The notes below the pieces were generated by a model. That model did not search any database. It was given only the letters and a program-made list of their open reading frames with translations, and had not been told where the DNA came from. The position numbers and the translations under genes were made by a program. A stretch of 64,000 bases of DNA from Apricaphanius iberus (taxonomy: Eukaryota > Chordata > Actinopteri > Cyprinodontiformes > Aphaniidae): positions 1,364,001-1,428,000 of the forward strand of contig JAPXFQ010002705.1 in the NCBI GenBank assembly GCA_028564705.1, read 5' to 3'. This document shows positions 1 to 10,649 of the stretch, one piece after another; the first letter of the stretch is position 1, and every line of letters begins with the position of its first letter.

Positions 1-720
1 GACTCTTTAGATAATTTTCAGTCTGGTTTCCGTGCTCATCACAGCACTGAGACTGCCCTCGTGAAAGTTTTCAATGACTTCCAAATAAAAACAGACTGTG
101 GCAGAACCACAGTTCTGGTTCTGTTGGACCTCAGTGCTGCGTTTGACACTGTTGATCATAAAATATTACTGGAATGACTGGAGAGCTGGGTCAGACTCAC
201 TGGTACAGCACTTCAATGGTGTGAGTCTTACCTCAACAATAGGAAGATTTTGTGTCCATCGAATATTTCTCATCAGAAAAAAACGAAATCACGTGGGGTC
301 CCCCAGGGCTCCATCCTGGGACCCCTACTGTTCAATATTTATATGCTCCCACTAACCAAGATTATAGCAGCCAGTAAGATTAGGTACCATAACTATGCAG
401 ACGACACTCAGCTATACATTACATTGTCACCTGGTGACTTTGATTCTATCCAGATATTAAATGAATTGCATTGAACAAATCAACGACTGGATGTCCCACA
501 ACTTTCTCCAGCTAAACAAACAAAACTGAAGTAATTATTTTTGGACCTAAGGATGAATGATCAAGAGTCTGCACACAGCCTCAGCTAATACAACTTAAAA
601 CTACTCATCAGGCCCGTAATCTAGGTGTAAGAATGGACTCAGACCTGAACTTTGAAGTAAAAAACCTTAAAATCTTACATTTGTACCAGGCGTTTACAAC
701 AGTCATAAATACCAAGCTTT
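1..720 (+). mobile_element. L2/CR1-like LINE reverse-transcriptase fragment
   Basis: Translation in shifting frames gives a non-LTR reverse transcriptase: a segment with [13 protein letters not shown], then [14 protein letters not shown], then GVPQGSILGPLLFNIYML and the catalytic YADDTQLYI near 395-420. It continues as a decayed C-terminal stretch resembling 'NLGVRMDSDLNFEVK' near 620-660. These motifs are typical of fish L2-clade LINEs. At least two frameshifts and several stops break the frame, so it is dead. The element is already inside its RT at base 1, so its 5' part lies outside the window. The right boundary is approximate. Confidence 0.78.
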
Positions 721-754
721 GTTTAGAACAGTAACTGAAAAATTGCAGCATACT

Positions 755-1915
755 GTGTTTAAACAGGAAGAAAGAAAGTTTACGTCAGGACCCCTATAAA
801 AGCGAGCGTCTGTAAATCATTTTGGTGGAGAACCAGACTCGGGGATACTTTGGCACACAATGAATGTTTATGTACTGGGGGTGGCCATGGCATCAGAATC
901 AGAATCAGAATCAGAATCGGTTTTATTGCCATTGTTTGAGAACAAGTTCACAAACTAGGAATTTTTTCCGGTACAGTTGTGCACATAAAACATTTAACAT
1001 AAGTAAAAATAAAATAAAATAAAAAAAAATAAAAAGAATGAGCCATAAGGCTAAAGTCTTTATAAATATTATAATCTGTATGTATATAAAAGAACTATGA
1101 AGAGATAAACATCCTTTTAACATAAGAACAGCAGCAGGGTTCCATTCACAGATGTGCAGGTGAATGACAGCAGCAGATTAAGTGTGTCAGACCACACAGT
1201 GCAGTAAAATAAAGTTACGTAGTGCAGATGGTTCTATCCTACATGGGTCTTTAACTGAACTATGGGTCTTGTTATTGTTCATGAGTCTGATGGCGGAGGG
1301 GAAGAAACTGTTCAGGTGGCGGGAGGTGTGGGTCTGGATGGACCGTAGCCTCCTGCCTGAGGGGAGGAGGGAGAATAGTCGGTGTCCAGGGTGAGAAGAG
1401 TCAGCTGTGATCCGACCCACACGCCTCCGGGTCCTGGAGGAGAACAGGTCCCGGAGGGATGGGAGCCTGCAGCCAATCACCTTCTCAGCAGCACGCACGA
1501 TGCGCTGCAGTCGGTGTTTGTCCCGGTCTGCGGCGCCGGGGAACCACACGTGATGGAGGAGGTGAGGATGGACTCGATGATGGCCGTGTAGAACTGCACC
1601 AGCATCTCGGTCGGCACCTTGAGTTTCCTCAGCTGCCGCAGGAAGTACATCCTCTGCTGGGCCTTCTTGATGAGGGAGCTGATGGTTGGCTCCCACTTGA
1701 GGTCCTGGGTGATGGTGGTGCCCAGGAAACGGAAGGAGTCCACGATGGAGATGGGGGTGGCATGTGGCATGTGATTCTTGTTTCTTTGTGTTCAATAAAA
1801 GAGATGAGCCCTGTTAGCCAGGGCCCACATTCGTGGGCCCGACCTGCAGGTGCGTCTTATAACAAACAGATCTGTTGTTGTTGTGTCTTTTCTCCTTGTC
1901 TCCTGGGACAGAAAT
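755..1915 (+). mobile_element. Possible LTR remnant split by a LINE insertion
   Basis: A TATA-like stretch (CCTATAAAAGCG, about 795-806) lies left of the LINE at 893-1770. An AATAAA signal followed by a GC-rich hairpin-like stretch (about 1793-1840) lies right of it. Read together, the two flanks look like the U3-R-U5 order of a retroviral-type LTR interrupted by the LINE. No gag, pol or primer-binding site was identified and the ends are not defined. An ordinary unique sequence with chance signals is the alternative. Confidence 0.28.
893..1770 (-). mobile_element. Non-LTR retrotransposon, 3' end with (CAGAAT)n tail
   Basis: On the minus strand, 1477-1770 encodes a post-RT LINE segment (ISIVDSFRFLGTTITQDLKW, later QQRMYFLRQLRKLKVPTEML). 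A frameshift leads to a second frame ending in HPGHRLFSLLPSGRR and NSFFPSAIRLMNN near 1230. Downstream is a 3' UTR that ends in four to five copies of a CAGAAT hexamer (893-917 on the plus strand), the usual microsatellite-like tail of this type. The type resembles fish Rex1/Babar-like LINEs, but clade assignment is from memory. Similar words flank it (GGGGGTGGCCATG near 877, GGGGGTGGCATG near 1751), a possible target duplication. Confidence 0.72.
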
Positions 1916-2558
1916 ACCACTATTTCGACCCTGCTGAGGAACGCTGGATCCTCAAACTGTGAACAGAGCTAATTGATGGATTTGGAGTTAATCCACAATA
2001 GAGGAAAACTTTAATATAAAATTTAAATTCCAGCAACTTCCAGGGTCACATAAAGGCAATAACAAGGTCAGCCTTCTATCATCCGAAGAACATTTCTATG
2101 GGGCGTCGAATGTAACATGCAATATTTCATGGACAAAATGACTTTTGTGTCACGAAATACATATATTCAATACGAAACCATGTTACATCATAACGCCGTT
2201 TGTCCACGGAATACACAAATTGGTTTGCATTGTGTCCATTGCATTGTGAGAGCACATCGGTTCGGGGACCAAATTGACTGGTGGCCTTTTCCTTTCGTGG
2301 ACGTAAGGCTTTCATCCACAAAAGTATTGTGTTGTGTTACAGAAATTATGATGGCTACAAAACGGATTTATTCTCCAACTCTGCAGTTACAGAAGGCATT
2401 CCGTCCACGGAATAGTAACTTCATAACTGCATAATGCATAATAGAATCACAGTTTTGCTATAGAGTTACATATTAATAAATGAATACTGGCACACCTGGA
2501 TTTGCTGATAAACATGATCTATCTTTTGAGCTTCTCAGAGTTGTGTTTATATAAATCC
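1916..2558. other. Intergenic stretch, nothing recognised
   Basis: The stretch between the repeat debris and the 3' end of the IFI44-like gene has short open frames without recognisable domains and no clear terminal repeats. The left part of the gene's 3' UTR probably lies at 2350-2558. Confidence 0.4.
2367..2372 (-). terminator. Candidate polyadenylation signal of the IFI44-like gene
   Basis: AATAAA on the minus strand, about 190 bases beyond the stop codon at 2559-2561. It is the first canonical signal downstream of the terminal exon. Confidence 0.35.
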
Positions 2559-2753
2559 TTAATTTTTGCATTCAACACTGCTCAGTCGGTCACTGAGCTC
2601 ATCAAAGAAGTTATCGACGAAGCGAAGCATCTGGATGACGGCGCTGAGCAGCAGGATGTCCACGTTTAAGTCCAGCTCCAACTCCTCGCTGTAGTTCTTC
2701 ACTGGCACAACACAAGACAGCGGTACACCCACCCTGGCACTGACCTCCTGCAT
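2559..2753 (-). CDS. ifi44l: IFI44-like terminal exon 7
   Basis: It encodes [20 protein letters not shown], then the [18 protein letters not shown] helix, and ends SSVECKN with a TAA stop at 2559-2561. The acceptor is TGTTCCAG. Confidence 0.88.
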   Translation of the reverse strand: MQEVSARVGVPLSCVVPVKNYSEELELDLNVDILLLSAVIQMLRFVDNFFDELSDRLSSVECKN

Positions 2754-5700
2754 CTGGAACAGAGAAAGGTTCAAACAGGGATTCAGAATGATTTAAAACC
2801 AAGACAGTGAGTTATTTCTCTACAATTAAAAAGAATCCTCACTAAGTCCTTGATGTATCCACTCTTGTAGATGTTTCTCAGATCTTCTTTCACCAAAGGA
2901 CAAGCTTCATCTACTTTAGTGAGCAGCACCAGCTGAGGAATCCCTACAATAAGACGGATGATGAGATTTCCAACATGCTGTAAACCATGTTCAAGTATCA
3001 AGTTGGAATTTAAACAAATACATCAGTAAAAATGAGTCAGTTACAAGTTCTACTGACCCAACAGGTTGACTTTTCTGCGGATAACTTCCAGCTTCTCCTC
3101 CAGGTTTGTGGGCATGATTGAGACCTTGCAGGCATCAATAACATAAGCCACACAGTGGATCGTGTCTTTGACACCTGGAGACTTGCAATAGCCATGAGCT
3201 TCCGAATGGAGAGGAGCAGTGGGGTTGAACTGTGTCAATGTAAATGAGAAATACTTTAAAGGTACTCCATGTAACACACAGGGTATGCTCCAGAAACTGA
3301 AATCAAGTATCGTACCTGGTAATGATCCGGCATATGACCTTTAAGGATGCTGTTGATGTCCTCAACATCAAGCCCCGCCCCTTTGCTGTCTTACAGTCCC
3401 ATGGTATCACACAGGATGATAGGCAGAGGTTTGCCTTGTCGTCCAGCTTTTAGGGAGTAGGTCCGAAACTAAAAAAAAACAACAAAAAAACAACAACATG
3501 AAATTATATTTTCAAAAAAATTGTATTGGAAGGATTTTTTTCCTCAGAGTGAATACTATATGACTGAGAGGCAGCTTCAGACCTGAGTGGTGAGGCTGGT
3601 GGAAGAACAACCAGATATGGCCTGGCTGGTAACATGGCCTCTGAACACAGAGTTGATGGAGTTAAAAAAGCTGGACTTTCCAGCTCCAACCTGTCCAATG
3701 AGCAAAACTCGAGCCTGGGAAACAGAACTGACTGTGGGCTTGTAGGTTTTGACACTCTCAATTAGCTCATTTCTCTTCCTGTAGAGAAACAAATTACAGA
3801 AAAGTTGAAACCAAAAAATATGCATAATAATTTCAGGCTTTATGATAAAATAACTTCCATGCATACTGTGTTTCATCTAAGTGCACTAAATCGTCTAAGA
3901 GTAGATTCAAGAATAAACCTATAAAAATGTACATATTCAGCCTGACTCCCCAGTTTAAAAACTTTACAGAACTACCTTAGGCACAGGTAGAACTCGGTCG
4001 CAGGCTGTTTGGTTCTGGGTTCAGCTCTCCTAGCGAAACATTTTCCAGCTTACTGCTGCAAAGCAGAACTCGGACCAACGATAGTTTGCGAAAGCTTCGG
4101 CCAAGTTGAAAACCTCTCCCTTGTAGCAAAAATATCACTGGTGCTAACACACTTCTTCCACTTATTAGTAATACTCGCCAGGCCACAGCATTTACTCCAC
4201 CAAGCTACAGCACCCCGCTGACTACGGAATCCGCAAGTTAATGTAGCGGAGGAAAAAAACACAGCCGCTAACCTGCTTCTGTGGAAATAAAATCTCAAGC
4301 TGTGTGTGATGTGCCTCGGTCTCAGACATCCTAAAGCTGCCCTTGAGTTTGTGGAGGAGTGCTTACATTGCAGCCGGTTTTCCCTCAAAGCACTTTGTGG
4401 CCGTCTGGCCCTTCTGGTTAACCTGTCCAGAGGTGACCCAATGACGGCTTCCGGACTAGTTTCAGCAGCAGAAAGTCAGGCTGCTTCTCCAAAACCAGCC
4501 TTCAACCAGAATGGGCAAGCAAGGATGTGTGTAAACGTGCTGCAGTCAAACTCAGCATCTAATGGCCCGAGGCTGTGGTGGTGCGTTCATGTTCCGATGG
4601 GAAAAAGTTACAGAATGGCCTATACTTGTATGATAGCAATAGAGTGTAGCCACAGCTGCCCTGGGGCACACTGACAGGGGCGAGGCTGCTGGACACTGTC
4701 ACCACCGGGCCCCCTGACCACCACCAGTAGGCAATGGGTGAAGTGTCTTGCCAAGGACACAACGACCAAGATGGAGTGGGTTCTGAAACCTGCAACTATC
4801 GGTTTACAAGATAGTTGAACTTGACCAGGCTGATGTCTAAGGAGAAGGATGATCCCCTGGATACCCCCATCAATCGTCAGGGGGTTTATGGTGCGCCCGT
4901 CACCTTCATGTAGAAGTGGTGTGAGGCCTGTTCTTCTCTCTGCATGATCAGGCCGCACCCCTGGGTGTGAATGCCTTCACTCATAGCTGGACAGCTCCTG
5001 ATTAGTTTGGAGGGAGGGCCTCTTGATGATCCTCAAAGAACCTCACTGGGCATTAAAGCACTGGCTTGCAGAGATAACGCAGTTTCTCCACGAAGAGTCA
5101 TGGCTGCTACCGCTGCGTTGTGACATGCTGTCTCAGGCACGGAGGGAGATCCTACATCCCCACCCTGAGAATGTTAGTTTCCCCATTTCTGGAGATGGTG
5201 TTCAAAGATATCTTGTCTTGGCCTGTCAGTAATGTACCTTGGTTCAGGAAGCCGTTAACTCTGTTTTCTAACAAACCACTGAGTTCATCCCAGAACAGCT
5301 GGATTTATACTGACATTTTAGGCCATGTCCACACTTGGCCATCCACACAAAACCGGATACATGTGTTTTTGAGCACATTCATAGATGTGGCAAACCTATG
5401 GGGGGCAGTATTTCTTCCAAATCCTATCCGTTCAATGTAACTTTCCCGTCCTGTAACTTCAGCACGCAGCAGTGGAGCTTGTAAAAGCAAGCGAGCAAAT
5501 CGCGCTTTGACAATTGATGATTTCAACACAGCTCCGAGGGCATAAATGCTGTTTCTGAGTGTAAACACCGGTCGCACAAATGAGCATTTTCTGTCGCTGA
5601 TAGTGATGTTACGGCACTTAAAACTCTGTTTTCTTTTTTCTCTCTTTTTTAAAAATATTTTTTATTATTATTTTTACAGTACAAACTCATTGGACATTTT

Positions 5701-8700
5701 AGCAAGTCATTAATTGAATCATATAACATTGCTAAATCTTCCTTAAAAACATATAGCATTATGAGTTTGTCCTTTTTTATGTATCCCCCCCCCCTCCCCC
5801 CATTCATTTACACACTATTCTCAGCCACACACCTACTCTCCTCTTCCACTATACCCTACCAACTTCCCTCCCACTCTTCAACCACCATCATACTTCCTAA
5901 ATACCCTCACACACTTTCATACCCCCACCCCCCTCCCATACATACCTACAAAACATTCATTGGTCATCAAATGCATCATATACTTTTTTTTCTTTTTTTT
6001 TTCTTGATAGCTGGTAGATCTCATGGTCCTGCTCCCCCTAAAGCCTCATACATTTTAGTCCAAACCTTATCAAACTGTTTTTCTGTATGGCTGTCCTGTG
6101 ACATTGTCCTTTCAATGTTTAAATAATATTTCATCAACCTTTTCCAGTTTTCAAGGGATGGTGCTTCTTTATTTTTCCAATTTTGCAGAATAAATTTTTT
6201 ATATACATAAGAGACCTGATTGTTCCATATGTTCCTAACAGGGCCCTTTGCTCTCAGACTGCAGGTTTACTGGTAGTTCCTAGGATTTCTAAAAGTAGAA
6301 CGGGTGGCAGATCTTTCAGCTATCAGGCTCCCCTCCTATGGAACAGGCTCCCAGGGTTGGTTTGTGAAGCAGACAATTTGTATATCTTTAAAACTAGGCT
6401 TAAAACTTTCCTCTTGACAAAGCTTACAGTTAGAGATATGTTAATAGGTAGTTAGAGACAGGTTAGACAGGTAGCTAGGAAGAGATAGGTCAATGTTAGT
6501 AGCTAGGTAGAGTGTTAAAAGCTAGGAAGGGATATGGAGAGGTAGAGTAGCTACGTAGAGATAGATTAATGTAAGCCAAGTAGAGTGTTAGTAGCTAGGT
6601 CTCCTAGTAGCTAGGAGACAGGTTTATGTTAGTATCTATGCTGCTTTAGGCTAGGCTGTTGGAGGACATTATTAGGGTCTGTTCCTACTATCTCTCCTAT
6701 TTCTCCCCAACTGCATGATGTGCTGTCAATTCAAGCGCTAACCTGTTTTCTCTTAGTCTCTTCCTACAGTAGGTGCTCCTGACCCGCCCTGCTTGACGAC
6801 CCTGACTAAGATGGCATTGCAGTGACGGAAAGTTCTCCACGTCCTGCAACAAACTTCTGCATCAGTTCTGTTGCTCTTTCTGTGTCTCTGTTCTGTATCT
6901 CTGTTCTGTATTCTCCAAACCACAGACGGTCTCGGCAGATGAACGCTTGTGCTGAGCCTGGTTCTGCCGGAGGTTTCTTCCTGTTAAAAGGGAGTTTTTC
7001 CTTTCCACTGTCGCGTCGTGCTTGCTCAGTGTGGGGGATTGCTGAGAATTACACGACGCAATCTTCTGTGGTTCTCTAATTTCTAAATTAAACATTGTAT
7101 TGTAATAACTCTTCTTGTAAAGTGCCTTGAGATGACATCTGTTGTGAAACGGCGCTATATAAATAAACTGAATTGAATTATAGACTTGCGAACAGAAAAT
7201 AATTTGCCACCCCACTGGATATCTTATATTTTCAATATTTTGAAATAAGCATATCCCTGGTGTTAATACCAATTCAAACTGTAGAATTTTTCTACAGTTC
7301 CAAAACGCATGAATGAGGGTGTCTCTTTGTGTGCTAAATTTTAAACATTTATCCGAAGAATTACTATCACATTTTTGTATTTTATCTCTGCTGTAATATA
7401 TATGCGTCATTACTTTAAATTGGATTAATCGTAAATTTTCATTTATAGTGACCTTATTTGTAATAGATAAACATTCCTTCCACCTTTTCCCAGCATCTTT
7501 TAGATCTAAATCTATATTCCATTTATTATATATATTTTCTAATAACTTTTCATTACTTTTAGCTTTAATTAGGTATCATATGTAGCACCTATTATTCTCC
7601 TCTTTTTATCTCTTTGCTTTTTCAAAATTTCCACTGTTTCTGTAGCTATTCCGTAACTGAGGTCTAAATTCTCCTTTAACCAATTTTTCATTTGCAAATA
7701 TCTGAACTTTTCTGTTTCTTTTAGTCCAGATTTCTCTTTTAGTTCCTTGTATGTACATATTGCTCCTTGAGTTATAATATCCGCTAATGTTTGGATTCCT
7801 AATGTCTTCCATGTTCCCCAATTAATTTTTGTATTTTGAATCTTTATAGAGGGGTTGTTCCATATTTGTATATGTATTGGAATTTTAATTTTATGTCCTA
7901 TATGCTCTTCTATTTTTTTCCAAGCATTTAATGTACTATTGATTATGAAGTTTACTCTAATACCTTTTTAATTACGGAAAATAGTGGATGGGTAATTTTT
8001 AGGGGTTAACTGATAGTTTTCGATTTCTATCCATGAGTTTTGGTTTGAATTATTTATTATATGATCAATATAAAACATTTGAGCTGCATGGTGATAATAT
8101 TCTAGGTTAGGTAGATTCAGACCTCCCTCCTCCCGTGGATAAAACAAGTCTATGAGCTTTATTTTACCAAATAAAAGATGATATAATTGAGTTACCCTCT
8201 CTAAAAAAGCTTTTGGTGGAGTGATTGAGATAATTTCGAATATGTACAAAAACTTTGGCAGCCATTTCATCTTAAATAGGTTTATTCTACCAATTATATT
8301 TATTTTTAGGTTCAACCACTTCTCTATGTCTTTTTTTAACCCTTTTATTAGTGGAATATAGTTGTCTTTATAGAGTTGAGTTTTATCTGTCCTAATGTAG
8401 CAACCAAGATATTTAATATTCTGTGTTTGGATTTTAAATTGTTCACAGTTTTCCAAAGTGTGTATGCTTTTGTCTACCACTAATAATTCCGTTTTTTAAT
8501 GTTAATTTTGTACTATAAAGTATAGTAATAAATCGTCTGCATATAGACTTAGTTTATACTCAGACTTTCCAGTGTTAATACCTTTTATCTCATCCGTCTC
8601 TCTTATTTTTTTGGCTAATGGCTCTATTGCTAAAGCAAATAATGATGGTGACAGGGGGTCTCCCTGGGCCGTGCCTCTATTTAATGGAAATGAATTTGAG

Positions 8701-10296
8701 AGAATTCCATTTGTATATACTTGTGCCGTTGGTGACTTATAAATTGTTCTAATCATATCTATAAATTCTTCTAGAAAGCCGTAAACTTCCAATACTTTAA
8801 ATAGAAATGCTCTCTCAAGTCGGTCGAAAGCTTTTTCTGCATCTACTGCCATAAGTGTCAAGTCTATTTTAACTTTCTTTGCATGTTGTATTAATGATAA
8901 ACACGTCCTAGTATTGGTTCTTAAGTGGAGCTTGTAAAAGCAAGCGAGCAAATCGCTCTTTGACAATTGATGATTTCAACACAGCTCTGAGGGCATAAAT
9001 GCTGTTTCTGAGTGTAAACACCGGTCGCACAAATGAGCATTTTCTGTCGCGGATAGTGATGTTATGGCTCTTAAAACTCTGTTTTTTTGTTTGTTTGTTT
9101 TTTTAACTCCGTTTTCATCTGTCCACAAGCAGATACTGAAAACGGAGAAAACGCAGATCTCCACTTTGGCCAGAGTTTTTAAAAAGATTAATTTTTTGAG
9201 CCAAAAATCTGCACTCCCGTGTGGATGACAGACCAAACTGTAGAAAAATATCTCAGTTTGTGAGATACCCGGCTACATGTGGACAAGGTATCAGCTAAAC
9301 ACATGCAGTTTCTATATGCTAATTAAATTACATCTGAAAGCTCTTGGTCGCTTAGAATTTTGGGGTACAGAACAAAAAGGGGATATGTATGTATGTCATA
9401 CTTAAGTGTTTGGTAATTAAATAAAAAAAGAAATTTTTTGTTTAGATAATAATTTTACAGCGTACAAAAGGTTAAAGAAGTATCAATACTTTTGCAATTA
9501 CCCAGATTCCCAGATGACAGTCCTCCATGGCTTCTCAAATTCAGTGGTTTCTGTTAAAGATACACATATTCAAAGATTGAATTTCAAAATCCATAGCTTT
9601 TGTGTTGTAAACATTACTTGTCCAAAAGAGTGTGGATAGCGTGTAAATTGGAGTTTCAAATTCAATTTATTAATAAAATTAGCAGATTGGTAAAAATACT
9701 TTGTACCCAAGAGAGAGGTGTTTGGTAATATGCTGCAAGTAACAAACTGATCACATACAATGTATTAGATTTTTTTTTTTTAAGATTTCACAAATATTTT
9801 TTCCATAGGACTCACCCTCCACCAGGTAAACTTCACATTCAGTAAGGTTCAGGTCATTTTCGTGCATTTCGGCAGCATTGAAGTTGTAAAAACCTCCTGG
9901 TTGGCTGTATGTCACTGGTTTGTTTTGTTGGACAAGAATAAGTGCGTTACCAAAACAAGGACCACAGTTACCTAGCATTTGGAGTGCATGTTGAGCACTA
10001 GTACATGGGTATTTTTGGAGTTTTCCACCAGTAAAACTAAAAAGAAAAGCCTGATCATCATGAACGAACTGTCCAGACTGACTGAAAGGTTGTTTGGCGT
10101 AGCCTCCGAACACAAAACCAGAGGCATTATAGCCCACAGACACAGTGGGTGCCTGGTTGTCACATCGCTGGTGGAAGGCAACACCAGTAAAGCCGTGGAC
10201 GGTGGCCTTGTACAGCAGCTTCAGTTTGACACTTCCCAGCTGAGAGCAGATGGTTCTCTGCTGGCTCCTGGAGAGCAGTGGGTTCAGAGTCGACAT
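2559..10296 (-). CDS. ifi44l: Interferon-induced protein 44-like (TLDc + GTPase-like), seven coding exons, in-frame stop
   Basis: CDS join on the minus strand: 10296-9816, 9550-9502, 3778-3583, 3468-3316, 3229-3058, 2943-2843, 2753-2559. All junctions are GT-AG and all phases agree, giving 448 codons, about the family length. Residues 1-160 are a TLDc domain. Residues 177-448 are a dynamin/P-loop-type G domain with P-loop GQVGAGKS (205-212), G3 DTMG (263-266) and G4 TKVD (359-362). This order is the IFI44/IFI44L layout: cytoplasmic, interferon-stimulated proteins tied to antiviral response whose nucleotide chemistry is poorly defined. Codon 268 is TAA (3391-3393), two residues after DTMG, so translation would stop before G4. 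No other lesion was found, so this is a recent pseudogene, a null allele or a sequence error. No strong ISRE was seen upstream. Confidence 0.88.
2843..2943 (-). CDS. ifi44l: IFI44-like exon 6 (G4 motif)
   Basis: It encodes [20 protein letters not shown], containing TKVD (G4), then [13 protein letters not shown]. The donor TTA|GTGAGG gives phase 0. Confidence 0.88.
3058..3229 (-). CDS. ifi44l: IFI44-like exon 5
   Basis: It encodes [20 protein letters not shown], then [18 protein letters not shown] and [14 protein letters not shown], family-typical G-domain core. The acceptor is GACACAG and the donor TTGG|GTCAGT, phase 1. Confidence 0.88.
3316..3468 (-). CDS. ifi44l: IFI44-like exon 4 with premature TAA
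   Basis: Fifty-one codons, phase 0 to 0. [20 protein letters not shown] leads into DTMGL (G3), then TAA at 3391-3393, then an intact frame [20 protein letters not shown] to the donor CAG|GTACG. The frame on both sides is well conserved, so the stop is a point change in an otherwise good exon. Confidence 0.9.
3583..3778 (-). CDS. ifi44l: IFI44-like exon 3 (P-loop)
   Basis: It encodes [20 protein letters not shown] and then [20 protein letters not shown], with the Walker A lysine at residue 211, and ends SLTTQ in phase 0. The acceptor is CTCTACAG and the donor CAG|GTCTGA. Confidence 0.9.
3779..5319. other. Left part of IFI44-like intron 2
   Basis: Mostly unrecognised sequence with short open frames on both strands. 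The 4640-4990 part resembles a common fish interspersed repeat (GGCAATGGGTGAAGTGTCTT near 4730, followed by AAGGACACAACGACC). The 4000-4500 part is locally richer in CpG, but no promoter element or exon that fits the gene's phases was found there. Confidence 0.4.
5471..5628 (+). repeat. 158-bp direct repeat, left copy
   Basis: It matches 8924-9081 without gaps, with five mismatches by eye (about 97%). It begins AGTGGAGCTTGTAAAAGC and ends AAAACTCTG. It directly abuts the A-rich 3' end (T-rich on the plus strand) of the L1-like element. Confidence 0.85.
5629..8923 (-). mobile_element. 5'-truncated L1/Tx1-like LINE (ORF2 C-terminal half)
   Basis: 8502-8920 encodes an RT core: [20 protein letters not shown], then [20 protein letters not shown] and the active-site YADDLLLYF. 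After a frameshift, 7968-8480 continues with [40 protein letters not shown] and [20 protein letters not shown]. Decayed C-terminal parts, including a HAFWNCRKI stretch, lie at 7606-7821 and 7190-7410. The last part is at 5700-6205, ending in an A-rich tail on the minus strand. These motifs are L1-clade, not L2. Frameshifts and an internal L2 insertion make it inactive. Confidence 0.85.
6210..7180 (+). mobile_element. L2-type LINE 3' end inserted into the L1-like element
   Basis: It encodes the last residues of an L2-like ORF2 ([20 protein letters not shown], then [15 protein letters not shown]). The standard L2-family 3' UTR follows: GAGCCTGGTTCTGCCGGAGG near 6954 and the terminal AGTGCCTTGAGATGACATCT, then GGCGCTATATAAATAAACTG, near 7120-7170. 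It ends in GAATTGAATT. It is opposite in orientation to its host L1-like element, which continues on both sides. Confidence 0.82.
8924..9081 (+). repeat. 158-bp direct repeat, right copy
   Basis: Partner of 5471-5628, directly abutting the truncated 5' end of the L1-like element. It is interpreted as an unusually long target-site duplication within the outer DNA transposon. Confidence 0.85.
9502..9550 (-). CDS. ifi44l: IFI44-like exon 2 (linker, 49 nt)
   Basis: A micro-exon encoding [17 protein letters not shown] across its junctions. The acceptor TTTAACAG and the donor GG|GTAATT fit, and the 1-to-2 phase bridges exon 1 and exon 3 exactly. The PWR-x-x-x-W motif is the conserved linker before the G domain in fish IFI44-like proteins. 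Confidence 0.85.
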
Positions 10297-10328
10297 TTTC
10301 AATTTTTAGAATGCGTTTCAATTTTGGT
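9816..10328 (-). CDS. ifi44l: IFI44-like exon 1 (TLDc domain)
   Basis: The ATG is at 10294-10296, opening with [13 protein letters not shown]. The 160 codons cover a whole TLDc domain, including [35 protein letters not shown] and the [10 protein letters not shown] stretch. A 3' splice site (TTTTTCAG) ends at 10329, so about 32 bases of 5' UTR belong to this exon and at least one non-coding exon lies upstream. The donor GGAGG|GTGAGT sits at 9816/9815, phase 1. Confidence 0.88.
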
Positions 10329-10590
10329 CTGAAAAACAACGATGAAATAAATATAAAATAAATCAACTGGCTGAAACATGTTTAAGTTGAAATGGTATCT
10401 TACAAGATATAAATGTTCAGATTAAAACCACCATCTTGTTTGATTAAACCTGAAATAATACGGTAAATATGTCTGACTTATTTATAGACCTAATCAGGCA
10501 TCACTTCATAATATGTGAAAAGAAGAAGCTTTGTGTAATAGCTCTTTAAACATTCTCGGAGCGTTTCAAGTACATGGTAATATCATAATA

Positions 10591-10591
<1 letters not shown>

Positions 10592-10648
<57 letters not shown>
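10592..10648. repeat. (TA)n microsatellite
   Basis: An AT/TA dinucleotide run of about 55 bases flanking the left end of the 10649-11560 element. A second run at 11562-11598 flanks its right end. Confidence 0.85.

Positions 10649-10649
<1 letters not shown>

Larger units (their letters stand above)
5320..9290. mobile_element. Non-autonomous DNA transposon carrying a nested LINE
   Basis: The outer ends read GGCCATGTCCACACTTGG near 5323 and, in reverse complement, CCTTGTCCACATGTAG near 9271-9287. This is an imperfect inverted repeat of the CCATGTCCACA type common in fish MITE-like elements. The inner flanks contain matching inverted words (TCCACACAAAACCGGA near 5342, TCCACAAGCAGATACTGAAA near 9121). 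Its body is interrupted by the L1-like insertion at 5629-8923. No target duplication was established. Confidence 0.5.

Noticed and set aside
3780..4190. Alternative linker exon of the IFI44-like gene close to exon 3
   Set aside because: No PWR-type linker or matching phase there; the 49-nt exon at 9502-9550 fits both sides exactly.
4306..4674. 122-codon plus-strand open frame in the IFI44-like intron
   Set aside because: No family resemblance; its right end runs into a repeat-like stretch.
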